From positions 4,645,101 to 4,709,100 of the forward strand of contig NZ_CP036455.1 of NCBI RefSeq assembly GCF_004323735.1: DNA of 64,000 nucleotides. The letters run 5' to 3'. Numbering within the stretch: position 1 is the stretch's first letter; each line of letters begins with the position of its first letter. Shown piece by piece: positions 24,181-33,083 of this stretch. This DNA is from Streptomonospora litoralis. GTDB taxonomy: Bacteria > Actinomycetota > Actinomycetes > Streptosporangiales > Streptosporangiaceae. The notes beneath the pieces were generated by a model. The model was not told where the DNA came from. It was given only the letters and a program-made list of their open reading frames with translations, and searched no databases. The translations under genes were made by a program, and so were the position numbers.

Positions 24181-26799
24181 TCAGACCACAGGCAGCCGCA
24201 TCCCGCGGACGCTCTGCGCAACCCCGTCGCTGGCCTCGGCGATCTCGCGGCGCTCGGGCGGGACCTCGCCGTAGAGGGTGGTGCGCTGGCGCAGCGGGCG
24301 GCCGGTGGGCTCGATCAGGGCGCGGATGTCGCCGATGGTCTTGAACGAGCCGTTGTCGGATCCGGCCATGCGGCTGATGGTCTCCTCCATCAGTGTCCCG
24401 CCGACGTCGTTCACGCCCCCGGCGAGCAGTTGGCGGCAGGTGTCCTCGGCCAGCTTCACCCACGAGCACTGGATGTTGTCGATCGTGCCGTGCAGCAGCA
24501 GCCGCGCGAGCGCGTGCACGGCCCGGTTCTCCCGGACGGTGGGGCCGGTGCGCGCGAGCCCGGCCAGATAGATCGGGGCGCTGGTGTGCACGAACGGCAG
24601 CGGCACGAACTCGGTGAAGCCGGGGCGGCCGTTGCGCTCCAGCGAGCGCTGCTGAAGCGAGCGCAGCAGTTTGATGTGGGCGACCCAGTGTTCGGGGGTG
24701 TCGACGTGGCCGTACATCATCGTGGAGGTGGTGGGGATGCCCAGGTCGTGGGCGGTGGTGACCACGTCGACCCAGGCCGAGGCGGGCAGCTTGCCCTTGG
24801 TCAGCACCCAGCGGACGTCGTCGTCCAGGATTTCGGCGGCGGTGCCCGGCAGCGAGTCGACACCGGCGTCGCGCGCCCGCTCCAGCCACGCCTTCACGGA
24901 GGAGTCGGTGCGCGCGGCGCCGTTGACCACCTCCATCGGGCTGAACGCGTGCACGTGGATGCCGGGGACGCGCTCCTTCACCGCGCGGGCGAGGTCGAAG
25001 TAGGCGGTGCCGGGCAGGTCGGGGTGGATGCCGCCCTGCATGCACACCTCGCTCGCGCCCGCTTCCCACGCCTCGGCGGCCCGGTCGGCGACCTGGTCCA
25101 AGGAGAGGGTGTAGGCGTCGGCGTCGCTGCGCCGCTGGGCGAAGGCGCAGAAGCGGCAGCCGGTGTAGCAGACGTTGGTGAAGTTGATGTTGCGGGTGAC
25201 GACGAAGGTCACGTCGTCGCCGACGGTGTCGTGGCGCACGGCGTCGGCCAGGCCCGCCAGCTCCTCCAGCTCGTCGCCGTGGGCGTGCAGCAGCGCCAGC
25301 GACTCCTCGTCGGTGAGGGCGGCGGGATCGCGTTCGGCGCGAGTGAGGGCGGCGCGGATCTCGGGGTCGAAGCGGCGGGGCGCACCGACACCCAGCGCGG
25401 GGCGGGGCATGCGCTCGCGCAGCTGCTCCCAGTCGCCGTAGACGGCGTCGAAGTCCCCGCGGACCTCTGCGGTGCGGCCCTCGGTGTCGATGGCGGTGTG
25501 CAGGTCGGTGCGGCCGGATCCGGCCTCCTGCGGCTCGGGCTCCTGCCAGGGGCGGCCGACGACGCCGGCGTCCTCGCGGGCCAGGCCGGTACCGGGTTCG
25601 GCGAGCGCGGCGACGTGGGCCGACACCCGCGGGTCCAGCCACGGCTCGCCCTGGCGGACGTACTCGGGATAGACCGTGAGCCGCTCGCGCAGGGTGAACC
25701 CCGCTTCGGCGGTGCGCCGGGCCAACTCGTCGATCTGCGGCCACGGGCGCTCGGGGTTGACGTGGTCGGGAGTCAGCGGGGAGACGCCGCCCCAGTCGTC
25801 GATCCCGGCGCGCAGCATGAGCGCGTACTGGTCGCCGATGAGGTTGGGCGGCGCCTGCACGCGCGCCTTGGCGCCCATGACCAGGCGGGTGACGGCGACG
25901 GTGGCGGCCAGCTCGGCCATCTCCGCGTCGGGGCGGTGCATCATCGCGGTGTCGGGCTTGGCCCGGAAGTTCTGCACGATGACCTCTTGGATCGCGCCGT
26001 ACTCGCGGGCGGCTCGGCGCATGGCGAAGACCGCGTCGGCGCGCTCGGCGGTGTTCTCGCCGATGCCGATGAGGATGCCGGTGGTGAAGGGCACTGTGCT
26101 GCGGCCGGCGTCCTCCAGTACGCGCAGCCGCACGGCGGGGTCCTTGTCGGGGCTGCCGTAGTGGGCTTGGCCGCGCTCGGTGAACAGCCGCTCGGAGGTG
26201 GTCTCCAGCATCATGCCCATCGAGGGGGCCACGGGCTTGAGCCGCTGGAAGTCGGACCAGGACAACACGCCCGGGTTGAGGTGGGGCAGCAGGCCGGTCT
26301 CCTCCAGGACCAGAATGGCCATGGCGCGGACGTAGGAGAGGGTGTCCTCGTAGCCGCGCTCGTCGAGCCACCGGGCGGCCTGGCGCCAGCGGTCCTCGGG
26401 GCGGTCGCCCAGCGTGAACAGGGCCTCCTTGCAGCCCATGGCGGCGCCTTGGCGGGCGATCTCCAGCACCTCGTCGGGCGAGAGGTAGGGGGCGTCCAGG
26501 TGGCCGGGCGCGGTGGCGAAGGTGCAGTAGTGGCAGCGGTCGCGGCACAGCCGGGTGAGAGGGATGAACACCTTGCGGCTGTAGGTGACGACGCCGGGGC
26601 GCCCGGCGGCCTCCAGCCCGGCGTCGCGGACGCGCCCGGCGTGGTCGAGCAGCGCGTCGAGGTCGTCGCCGCGGGCCTGCAGCAGCACCTCGGCCTCGGC
26701 GTGGTCGAGAGTCTTGCCGTCGCGCGCCCGAGCCAGCGCACGGCGCATGGACGAGGGTGCGGGGGCGGATTCGGAGTCCCGATGTCCAGCACTTGTCAT
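24181..26799 (-). CDS. fbiC: 7,8-didemethyl-8-hydroxy-5-deazariboflavin (FO) synthase, CofG-CofH fusion
   Basis: Two-domain radical SAM enzyme that builds FO, the chromophore of coenzyme F420, from tyrosine and a ribitylaminouracil. The 872-residue length is normal for FbiC. The CofG half has its cluster motif C85-RDR-C89-HY-C92; the CofH half has C544-YTG-C548-RF-C551. The ATG at 26799 is chosen because homology begins shortly after ([20 protein letters not shown]); an upstream frame extension is Arg/Gly-rich noise. An F420-dependent reductase-like fusion occurs later in the window (44850-45698), a plausible user of the cofactor. Other F420 genes are not here. Confidence 0.97.
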   Translation of the reverse strand: MTSAGHRDSESAPAPSSMRRALARARDGKTLDHAEAEVLLQARGDDLDALLDHAGRVRDAGLEAAGRPGVVTYSRKVFIPLTRLCRDRCHYCTFATAPGHLDAPYLSPDEVLEIARQGAAMGCKEALFTLGDRPEDRWRQAARWLDERGYEDTLSYVRAMAILVLEETGLLPHLNPGVLSWSDFQRLKPVAPSMGMMLETTSERLFTERGQAHYGSPDKDPAVRLRVLEDAGRSTVPFTTGILIGIGENTAERADAVFAMRRAAREYGAIQEVIVQNFRAKPDTAMMHRPDAEMAELAATVAVTRLVMGAKARVQAPPNLIGDQYALMLRAGIDDWGGVSPLTPDHVNPERPWPQIDELARRTAEAGFTLRERLTVYPEYVRQGEPWLDPRVSAHVAALAEPGTGLAREDAGVVGRPWQEPEPQEAGSGRTDLHTAIDTEGRTAEVRGDFDAVYGDWEQLRERMPRPALGVGAPRRFDPEIRAALTRAERDPAALTDEESLALLHAHGDELEELAGLADAVRHDTVGDDVTFVVTRNINFTNVCYTGCRFCAFAQRRSDADAYTLSLDQVADRAAEAWEAGASEVCMQGGIHPDLPGTAYFDLARAVKERVPGIHVHAFSPMEVVNGAARTDSSVKAWLERARDAGVDSLPGTAAEILDDDVRWVLTKGKLPASAWVDVVTTAHDLGIPTTSTMMYGHVDTPEHWVAHIKLLRSLQQRSLERNGRPGFTEFVPLPFVHTSAPIYLAGLARTGPTVRENRAVHALARLLLHGTIDNIQCSWVKLAEDTCRQLLAGGVNDVGGTLMEETISRMAGSDNGSFKTIGDIRALIEPTGRPLRQRTTLYGEVPPERREIAEASDGVAQSVRGMRLPVV

Positions 26800-26880
26800 G
26801 GCCCGCACGATACGGCGGCGGCCCCGGCCCTCCCAGCGCGCCCCGCCGTGTGTGCACGGGCCCACTCGGCGGGGCCGGCC

Positions 26881-27717
26881 TCAACTCCCCCGCGGCCGCC
26901 GGCGACCGAAGCCGCCCTCGGTGTTGATGATCTGGCCGGTGATCCATCGCGCCTCGTCGCTCACCAGCCAACTGATCAGCCGCGCCGGGTCGTCCGGTTC
27001 GCCGAAGCGGCCGAAGGGGAACATGGGCGCGATCTCGCGCCACTTCTCGTCGGTCAGGTATCCCGTGTCGACCGGACCGGGGTTGACCGTGTTGAGGCGG
27101 ATGCGCTGATCGGCCAGCTGGTCGGCGAGGGTCGTCGTGATGCCCGCGAGCGCCGCCTTGGCCGCGCCGTAGGCGACCTCGCCCGGGAGCGGGCCGAGCT
27201 GCTGCCCGGAGGTCATGAACACGACCGCGCCGCCGTCCCGTCCGTCGTGCCGGTCGGCGAACGCCTGGGTGAGCAGGATGGGGGCGCGCGCGTCGACCGC
27301 CCAGTGCCGGTCGAGGTCCGCTTCGGTCAGCTCGCCCAGCGGGCCGTCCCGGCCGTTCAGGGCGTGGTTGCAGACCAGGATGTCCACGTGGCCGAACTCG
27401 GCTGCGGCGGCGTCGATCACGCGCTGCGCCGCACCCGGCTCGGCGAGGTCGGCGTGCGTGTCGGCCACGCGCGCGTCCTCGGCGGCGAGGCACGAGCGCA
27501 CGCCGTCCAGGACGGCGCTGAGGTCGTCGGCGCCGCAGTCCTGTTCGCGGTCGTGCGGCTGGAAGTGGTGCAGGAACACGCTCGCACCCCAGGCGGCCAG
27601 GCGGCAGGCGACGGCGTAGCCGATGCCGCCGCGCCGACTCACACCCGTGACCACCGCGGTCCGGCCGCGCAGCGGGTGCGGCTCCCGCGCCCCTCGATCA
27701 GGACCGTGCTCGCTCAT
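26881..27717 (-). CDS. Short-chain dehydrogenase/reductase
   Basis: A 278-residue NAD(P)-dependent SDR. The cofactor motif is TGVSRRGGIGYAVA. The NAG-equivalent is LVCNHALNG, the serine is in FMTSGQQLGP, and the Y-x3-K pair is in VAYGAAKAALAG; the C-terminal part has VNPGPVDTGYLTDEKW and ITGQIINTEGGFG. It resembles 3-oxoacyl-ACP-reductase-like enzymes, but the substrate cannot be told. ATG 27717 has GAGG upstream. It is encoded after the methyltransferase gene in the same direction, 110 bases away, and before fbiC. Confidence 0.9.
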   Translation of the reverse strand: MSEHGPDRGAREPHPLRGRTAVVTGVSRRGGIGYAVACRLAAWGASVFLHHFQPHDREQDCGADDLSAVLDGVRSCLAAEDARVADTHADLAEPGAAQRVIDAAAAEFGHVDILVCNHALNGRDGPLGELTEADLDRHWAVDARAPILLTQAFADRHDGRDGGAVVFMTSGQQLGPLPGEVAYGAAKAALAGITTTLADQLADQRIRLNTVNPGPVDTGYLTDEKWREIAPMFPFGRFGEPDDPARLISWLVSDEARWITGQIINTEGGFGRRRPRGS

Positions 27718-27827
27718 GCGGCCGATCCTCGCAGGCGCGCATACGGCGGGCGAGGGGTTTTCCGCGCGGCTGCGGGACCGGGCGCGGCGCCGTCGGCGAC
27801 CGGGCAGGGCGGACAACCGCGACGGGA

Positions 27828-28544
27828 TCAGCCGTCGTCTGACCGCCTGCGGGCGCGGATCAGCACGATGCTGCCGCGGGTGTTGGGACTGCGGGCGTCG
27901 CCCAGGGCGATCAGCGGGGCCAGCGGCGCGGCGGCGTTGAAGCCGACACGGCCGCCGTGGGCCGAGACCGACAGGTAGGTGCGCTCGGCCAGGGCGCCGC
28001 GGAACTGGTAGGTGTGCTCCAGCACGTCCAGGCCGTGTGCGTCGAGAGCGGACGTGAGCGACTCGTGGGTGTAGGTCTGCTTTACGTGGTAGCGGCGGCT
28101 GTGCGCGGCGAACAGGTGCGGCCAGCGTTCGCGGCGCGACAGGCAGTCGGCCGACATCACCAGTTCGCCGCCGGGCTTGAGCACCCGCGCCATCTCGCCG
28201 AGCGCGGCGGGGCCGTCGTCGAAGTGCTCGATGGCGCAGATGGAGAGCACCTTGTCCACCGAGGCGTCGAGCAGCGGCAGCCGCAGCGCGTCGCCCTCCA
28301 CCAGCGCGGGCGCGTGGCGCAGGGTGGCGCCGCGCAGCATCTTGGAGCGGGCGAGGTCGACGGACAGGGCGTCGGCGCCGCGGCGGCGGGCCTGGCCCGC
28401 CCAGTAGCCGTCGCCGCCGGCGACGTCCAGCACGGTCTGCCCGCGCAGGTCCGGGCCCAGCCAGCGCAGCAGCGTGTTGGCCTCCCGGTAGCGGCAGACA
28501 TGGACCTGGTGACCGGCGAAAGCGACGACGTCAGGCATTCCCAC
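27828..28544 (-). CDS. SAM-dependent methyltransferase (class I)
   Basis: A 238-residue methyltransferase. Motif I is TVLDVAGGDGYWAGQARRRG, the acidic loop is ALSVDLARSKML, and VDKVLSICAIEHFDDGPAAL and RVLKPGGELVMSAD follow, the pattern of methyltransferase type 11. Start GTG 28544 or ATG 28538; neither has a clear ribosome site. Substrate unknown. The region upstream (28545-28754) separates it from the divergent hydrolase gene. Confidence 0.82.
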   Translation of the reverse strand: MGMPDVVAFAGHQVHVCRYREANTLLRWLGPDLRGQTVLDVAGGDGYWAGQARRRGADALSVDLARSKMLRGATLRHAPALVEGDALRLPLLDASVDKVLSICAIEHFDDGPAALGEMARVLKPGGELVMSADCLSRRERWPHLFAAHSRRYHVKQTYTHESLTSALDAHGLDVLEHTYQFRGALAERTYLSVSAHGGRVGFNAAAPLAPLIALGDARSPNTRGSIVLIRARRRSDDG

Positions 28545-28754
28545 GCGGGACAGCCTACGGGAACGCGTCGGTCCGCGGACGCGCCAGGTGCGCGGCAGCG
28601 GTGCGGATGCGCTGCCCGGTGAACGCGGTGTTGCGGCGCGTCAGCGATCTGTCAGGGGCGCGGAAGCGGCCAAGGCTAGCGTTTCCGAAACAGCCGCCGC
28701 AGGTGGGACGTGCGGCCCGGCGCCCGGTGCAGCGGGCATGCGGAGGAGAGTGGG

Positions 28755-29690
28755 ATGCCGACGGGGACACCGCCGTCCTGGGAGACCGTGGTCGAGGGCG
28801 CTGGCGACGGCGCGCCGCGCCTGGCGGTGCGCCGCCGCGACGGGACGGGCGTGCCGCTGGTGCTGCTGCACGGGCTGGGCGGCACGTTGGAGGAGTGGGA
28901 ACCGGTGGCGGACCTGCTCGCGCCGCGGCATCCGGTCTACGCCGTCGACCAGCGCGGCCACGGCCGATCCGAGGACAGCGCCCCGACCGTCGAGGGCCAC
29001 CTGGCCGACCTGGCCCGGCTCGTCGACCGGTTCGGGCTGCACACGCCCGTGGTGGTGGGCCACGACATGGGCGGGGTGCTGGCCGCCCTCTTCGCGACGC
29101 GCCGTCGCGACCTGACCGCGGTGGTCGGTATCGACGCGTACGGATGGCCGCGCGCCGACGCCGTGGCCGAGCACCTCGGGCTGGGCTGTGCCGAGGCGGC
29201 CGCCAATGCCGCGGCCGCCCGCGCCTTCGTCGTCGACCAGATGGCGGCGGCCTTCTCCCCCATGCCCGCTCGGGTCTTCGACCGGCTGCTGGAGAGCTAC
29301 CAGGGCGGCGCGTTCGGGCTGCCCGGTGTGGTGCTGCAGGCGACGACGCTGCGCGCGGCGGCGCGCGAGGACCATCTCGTCTCCCCGCGCCCCGGCCCGC
29401 GGGCGCTGCGCGCGCTGTGCGCGGAATTCGGCGCCTACGACACCGGACTCCTCGCCGCCGGCCTGCGGGTGCCGTACCTGAGCCTGGTGGCGCTGCGCCC
29501 GCCGCCCCGGATTCCCGGCGCCCCGGCCCGGTTCAACGAGATCCTGGCCGCCCAGGCGGCCCGCGAGCTGGCTACCTCCGCGCACCGCCGCACGCCGCGG
29601 AGCCTGGACGCGGCACCGCCGAGCCACCTGACAAGCCCCGCTGCGGTCGCGGAGGAGATCGAGCGCTTCCTCGCGGAGCTTCCCCGCTGA
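28755..29690 (+). CDS. Alpha/beta hydrolase with Asp nucleophile
   Basis: A 311-residue hydrolase: VLLHGLGGTLEEWEPVADLL, VDQRGHGRSED and VVVGHDMGGVLAALFAT. The nucleophile elbow reads G-H-D104-M-G, so an Asp stands where most esterases have Ser; that is the arrangement of epoxide hydrolases and dehalogenases. A late His is seen in APPSHLTSPAAV, which is not the usual D-G-H motif, so the catalytic His is uncertain. ATG 28755 follows GGAGGAGAG. It is transcribed away from the methyltransferase gene. Substrate unknown. Confidence 0.82.
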   Translation: MPTGTPPSWETVVEGAGDGAPRLAVRRRDGTGVPLVLLHGLGGTLEEWEPVADLLAPRHPVYAVDQRGHGRSEDSAPTVEGHLADLARLVDRFGLHTPVVVGHDMGGVLAALFATRRRDLTAVVGIDAYGWPRADAVAEHLGLGCAEAAANAAAARAFVVDQMAAAFSPMPARVFDRLLESYQGGAFGLPGVVLQATTLRAAAREDHLVSPRPGPRALRALCAEFGAYDTGLLAAGLRVPYLSLVALRPPPRIPGAPARFNEILAAQAARELATSAHRRTPRSLDAAPPSHLTSPAAVAEEIERFLAELPR

Positions 29691-29849
29691 GCGCGAGGTT
29701 GGACGGGTGCTCGGTCGGCTGCGGCAATGCGGTCGCGGGCGCGAAGCGCCGTTCCCGGCTTGCCGCCGAACGGCGGGCGATCCGCCCCTGCAACGCCGCA
29801 CCCCGCCCAGGGGGCGGCCGGTAGCAGACCGTCCGCAAGGTGTGCGGAC

Positions 29850-29855
29850 TACCCT
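29850..29855 (+). promoter_or_regulatory. -10 element placed for a leaderless message
   Basis: TACCCT ends six bases before the GTG at 29862, and no ribosome binding site lies between. In actinobacteria a TAnnnT hexamer 6-7 bases before the start codon marks leaderless transcripts, so transcription here probably begins at the start codon itself. Confidence 0.5.
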
Positions 29856-29861
29856 GGCCGG

Positions 29862-30890
29862 GTGTTGAACCGCCTTCGCGCCAACCGGTGGGTGCGCCTG
29901 GTCGTCGTCATGGTCGTGCTGGGCTGTGCCGGAGCCGCGTTGTACAGCCGATGGGGCGAGGCGCGCGACGCGTTGGCCGCGCTGTCGCCGTGGGCCGTCG
30001 CCGGTTCGGCGGTGGGGGCCCTGGCAGGGCTCGGCGCGCAGATGATGGCGTGGCGGGCGGTGCTGGCCGACCTCGGGTCGCGCCTTCCCGTCGACACGGC
30101 GGCGCGGATCATGTTCCTCGGTCAACTCGGCAAGTACCTGCCCGGCTCGGTGTGGGCGTTCGTGGCGCAGGTGGAACTGGCCCGCGACTACGACGTGGCA
30201 CGGCAGCGCGGCGTGACCGCGACCGTGCTCGCGGTGGCGGTGACCCTGACGGTGAACCTGGCGGTGGCGGCGGGCACGCTGCCGTTCGTCAGCGCCGAGG
30301 CCGCCCGCCGCTGGTGGTGGGTACTGGGCCTGGCGCCGGTACTTCTGGTGCTGCTGCATCCGCGGGTGGTGACCGCCTTCTTCCACACGGCGGTGCGCGT
30401 CGTGCGCCGCACACGCGCGAAGAACCGGTCGCTGCCCGACGACGGCGAACTCGAACACATCAGCGGACGCGGCATGGCCGCGGCCCTGGGCTGGTCGCTG
30501 GCGGCCTGGGTGCCGCTGTCGCTGCACGTGTGGACGCTGGTCACCGCCGCCGGCGGCGGAGCGGACGTCCGCGCGCTGCCCGCTGCGGCCGGAGCTTACG
30601 CGCTGGCCTGGACGCTGGGTGTGCTGGTCGTCTTCGCCCCGGCCGGGTTGGGCGTGCGGGAGCTCGTGCTCGTGGTGGGCCTCGCGCCGGTCCTCGACCC
30701 CGGCTCGGCCCTCGTCGTCGCCGCGCTCTCCCGGTTGATCATGACGGCCGCCGACCTGCTGTGGGCGGGCGGAGCGCTCCTCGCCACCCGCTCGGCGGCG
30801 AAGCGGCCCGGTGCCCCGGCAGCGGGCGGCCGCGGTCGGGTGGACGGCTCCGCTTCCGGACGAAACGACGGCGACGCGCCTGCGGGCTGA
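29862..30890 (+). CDS. LPG-synthase transmembrane-region (UPF0104/YbhN-like) flippase-type membrane protein
   Basis: A 342-residue integral membrane protein with about eight segments, e.g. LVVVMVVLGCAGAALYSRWG, AVAGSAVGALAGLGAQMMAW, VTATVLAVAVTLTVNLAVAA and WVLGLAPVLLVLLHPRVVTA. The motif GQLGKYLPGSVWAFVAQVEL and the late VFAPAGLGVRELVLVVGLAP with following ALSRLIMTAADLLW are the signature of the lysylphosphatidylglycerol synthase TM family. Some members flip or modify membrane lipids; this one has no aminoacyl-transferase domain. GTG 29862 is preceded by a -10 hexamer rather than a ribosome site. The Gly/Ala-rich tail is probably cytoplasmic. Confidence 0.85.
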   Translation: MLNRLRANRWVRLVVVMVVLGCAGAALYSRWGEARDALAALSPWAVAGSAVGALAGLGAQMMAWRAVLADLGSRLPVDTAARIMFLGQLGKYLPGSVWAFVAQVELARDYDVARQRGVTATVLAVAVTLTVNLAVAAGTLPFVSAEAARRWWWVLGLAPVLLVLLHPRVVTAFFHTAVRVVRRTRAKNRSLPDDGELEHISGRGMAAALGWSLAAWVPLSLHVWTLVTAAGGGADVRALPAAAGAYALAWTLGVLVVFAPAGLGVRELVLVVGLAPVLDPGSALVVAALSRLIMTAADLLWAGGALLATRSAAKRPGAPAAGGRGRVDGSASGRNDGDAPAG

Positions 30891-31203
30891 ACCGTCCGGC
30901 GCCCGGCCCCTTCCGCTGTGCCGGAGAACCGCCGACGCCACCTGGAACTCCGCAGCGCCGGTGCTGTCACAGGTGGAGCGCAAAACCTGGCACCGAGCCC
31001 GGTAGGCGCGCCCACCCGCCCCGTTGCGGAAACCTGAAGTTCCGGTGAGAATCCTGTGTGAAAGCTGAGCGAACGTATCCGCAACCATGCGCGTATTCGA
31101 CCCGGCCCCCGAAGGCGTCCGGCCACACTGTGCCTGGTGCTCCCCGGGTCCGCCCGCTCCCGTGGAGGATTTCTCCCTACTCCAACCTCGCAAGGGACAT
31201 CCC
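30891..31203 (+). other. 313-bp gap before the FkbM gene
   Basis: I see no gene. An upstream in-frame ATG (31087) would extend the next protein with an unconserved stretch and lacks a ribosome site. The part around 31020-31080 is relatively AT-rich and probably carries the promoter of the FkbM-type gene, but no convincing hexamer pair was found. Confidence 0.4.
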
Positions 31204-32202
31204 GTGGTCATGAACCGGATACGCCGCTTCGTGCGCCGCCACCTGAGGGCGCGCCAGGCGGAACAGAAGCGTTCCGACCGGCCCCAACAGGACCGCCCGC
31301 CACAGCCTCCCGTCGAGGTCCAACGGACCCCGCCGCCTCCCCCGGCGCGCGAGTTCGAACTCCCCCTCCCCCGCCGCGACGGCGACCTGGACGCCGAACC
31401 AGCGGCACTGGCCTTCTCCGCCCCACGCGGGCTTTGGGTACCGCGCAAGCTCGAAAACCGGGGACTCGCCGGCTTCGAGCCCGAGACCGTCGCCTGCTTC
31501 CTCGCCGCGCTGGACTACGCCCGCCCGGGGGCGGTGCTCGACGTGGGCGCGAACGTGGGGCTGTACGGACTGCTCGCCGCAGCACGCTGCCACCGTGCCG
31601 TGTACTCCTTCGAACCCACCCCGCGCGTCGCGGCGGCCGCGCGGAAGCTGGCCGCGGCCAACGACCTCCCCGTGGAGGTGGTGGAGCTGGCGATGAGCGA
31701 CCGCAGCGGGGAGGCCGCACTCTCGATCTCGTCGATGTCGGACGCGTCCAACTCGCTCGCTGAGGGCTTTCGCCCTTCGACCGACCGGATCCAGGTGGAG
31801 GTGGACACACTGTCCGGCTGGTGCGAGCGCACCGGCACATCGCCGGCTGTCATCAAAATCGACACCGAGACCACAGAACCGGATGTCATCGCCGGGGGAC
31901 ATGATGTGCTGCGGGAGTCCCGCCCGTGGGTGTTCTGCGAGGTCCTGCCCGGCCACGGCGCCGAGAAGCGCCTGATGGAGTCGCTGCGGCCGCTCGGCTA
32001 CACCTGGTATCAGCTGAACGGGGAACTGCCCGCACCGGCACCCGCCACCATCGACGGCCCCGGCGCCGACCACCACCAGCGCATGTGGCTCTTCGCACCG
32101 GAACGGCCGACGGACGCCATGTGGAAACGCGCCGACGAGTGGAGCCGCGCCCTGCGGGATTGCGCACCGGTCCCGGCGGAAACCTCGCATGAGCCTGCCT
32201 GA
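31204..32202 (+). CDS. FkbM-family methyltransferase
   Basis: A 332-residue protein. Residues 1-65 are basic and Pro/Gln-rich (VRRHLRARQAEQKRSDRPQQ), probably disordered. The methyltransferase core follows: VLDVGANVGLYGLLAAARC, YSFEPTPRVAAAARKLAAAN, VVELAMSDRSGEAALSI, and the FkbM-type VEVDTLSGWC and VIKIDTETTEPDVIAGG. FkbM enzymes methylate oxygen atoms of polyketides or sugars; substrate unknown here. The start GTG 31204 has AAGGGA upstream; ATG 31210 is possible. It converges with the acyltransferase gene, which together suggests modification of a cell-surface glycan or small molecule. Confidence 0.88.
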   Translation: MVMNRIRRFVRRHLRARQAEQKRSDRPQQDRPPQPPVEVQRTPPPPPAREFELPLPRRDGDLDAEPAALAFSAPRGLWVPRKLENRGLAGFEPETVACFLAALDYARPGAVLDVGANVGLYGLLAAARCHRAVYSFEPTPRVAAAARKLAAANDLPVEVVELAMSDRSGEAALSISSMSDASNSLAEGFRPSTDRIQVEVDTLSGWCERTGTSPAVIKIDTETTEPDVIAGGHDVLRESRPWVFCEVLPGHGAEKRLMESLRPLGYTWYQLNGELPAPAPATIDGPGADHHQRMWLFAPERPTDAMWKRADEWSRALRDCAPVPAETSHEPA

Positions 32203-32225
32203 CGCCGGGGCTTGCGGCCCTGCGC

Positions 32226-32936
32226 TCAGACCTCCGGGGGCGCGATGTTGCCGCGGTCGAGCGGGCCCGCGGTGTCGTCACCGTCTCCGCCTGCGGACTC
32301 ACCACCGCGCAGGGGCGGGACCCAGCCCGCCTCCGGGTCGTAGCGGCGCACGACCCGGCCGGGGATACCGGCGACCACGCTGTGGTCCGGGTACTCGCCG
32401 GGGCGCACCACCGTGGCGGCGGCGACGACGCAGTTGCGCCCCAGCCGCACGCCCGGCAGCACGACGGCGTTGGCGCCGATCCAGGTGCCGTCGCCGATGC
32501 GCACCGGGTCGTCGGCGGGCCACTGGCGGCCGACCGGGACGTCGACGTCGGTGTAGACGTGGTTCTGGTCGGTGATGTAGACGTAGGGGCCGGTGAAGAC
32601 GTCGTCGCCCAACTCGATGGAGCGGTGCGCCACGACGTGCGAACCGCGCCCGATCGTGCAGCCGTCGCCGATGCGGATGAGCGGCCCGGCCGCGCCCAGC
32701 TCCTGACCGGGCACCATGCCCGCGGTGAGGGTGATGTCGGCGCCCAGCAGCGTGTGCGCCCCGAGGGCGATCCACCGTTCGCCGAAGACGGTCGCGGGCG
32801 GGAAGGCGATCGAGGTTCCCGGCCCGTAGGCGGCGAACCGCCGCGCGGCCCGAGAGCCCGAGCGTACGTCGGCGTGGCGCCGCGCCCAGGACCACAGTGT
32901 GCGCAGCACCCAGGACACCAGTCGTGACACCCGCAT
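32226..32936 (-). CDS. Hexapeptide-repeat acyltransferase
   Basis: A 236-residue left-handed beta-helix protein: repeated V-x-I-G-x-x-x units (LIRIGDGCTIGRGSHVVAHR, VRIGDGTWIGANAVVLPGV, RLGRNCVVAAATVV) and the catalytic-loop sequence YITDQNHVYTDVD as in maltose/galactoside O-acetyltransferase relatives. It ends with the AGIPGRVVRRYDPE motif. The acceptor is unknown. It starts at ATG 32936, seven bases from a dyad that is nearly identical to one before the thiolase gene. Convergent with the FkbM gene, 23 bases apart. Confidence 0.88.
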   Translation of the reverse strand: MRVSRLVSWVLRTLWSWARRHADVRSGSRAARRFAAYGPGTSIAFPPATVFGERWIALGAHTLLGADITLTAGMVPGQELGAAGPLIRIGDGCTIGRGSHVVAHRSIELGDDVFTGPYVYITDQNHVYTDVDVPVGRQWPADDPVRIGDGTWIGANAVVLPGVRLGRNCVVAAATVVRPGEYPDHSVVAGIPGRVVRRYDPEAGWVPPLRGGESAGGDGDDTAGPLDRGNIAPPEV

Positions 32937-32942
32937 CCCTAT

Positions 32943-32957
32943 CTACTGGCCGGTAAC
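32943..32957. promoter_or_regulatory. TetR-type box copy 1, at the acyltransferase start
   Basis: CTACTGGCCGGTAAC contains the near-palindrome TACTGGCCGGTA, 10 of 12 symmetrical positions. It differs by one base from CTACTGGTCGGTAAC at 36004-36018 upstream of the thiolase gene. Boxes of this kind are typical of TetR-family regulators of lipid metabolism in actinobacteria. No TetR gene is in the window. Confidence 0.5.
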
Positions 32958-33030
32958 AAGGGGCGTCTGCGATTATGCACGTCGGCCCCATACCGGCGGA
33001 CGCCGCCCCGGCGCACCCGCGCCCCGCGAC

Positions 33031-33059
33031 GGCGCCGCCGCGCCCGGGCGGGCGGCGCC
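33031..33059 (-). terminator. Hairpin after cystathionine beta-synthase
   Basis: GGCGCCGCC at 33031-33039 pairs with GGCGGCGCC at 33051-33059 across an 11-base loop, 25 bases past the end of the leftward cbs gene. GC-only stem and no T-run, so termination strength is uncertain. Confidence 0.45.
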
Positions 33060-33083
33060 CCGCACCACCCGTCCCGGACCGCG

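Noticed and set aside
23570-27493. A 1307-residue reverse frame covering fbiC and the regulator gene
   Set aside because: Arg/Pro-rich shadow of the real fbiC frame, which has both radical SAM motifs.
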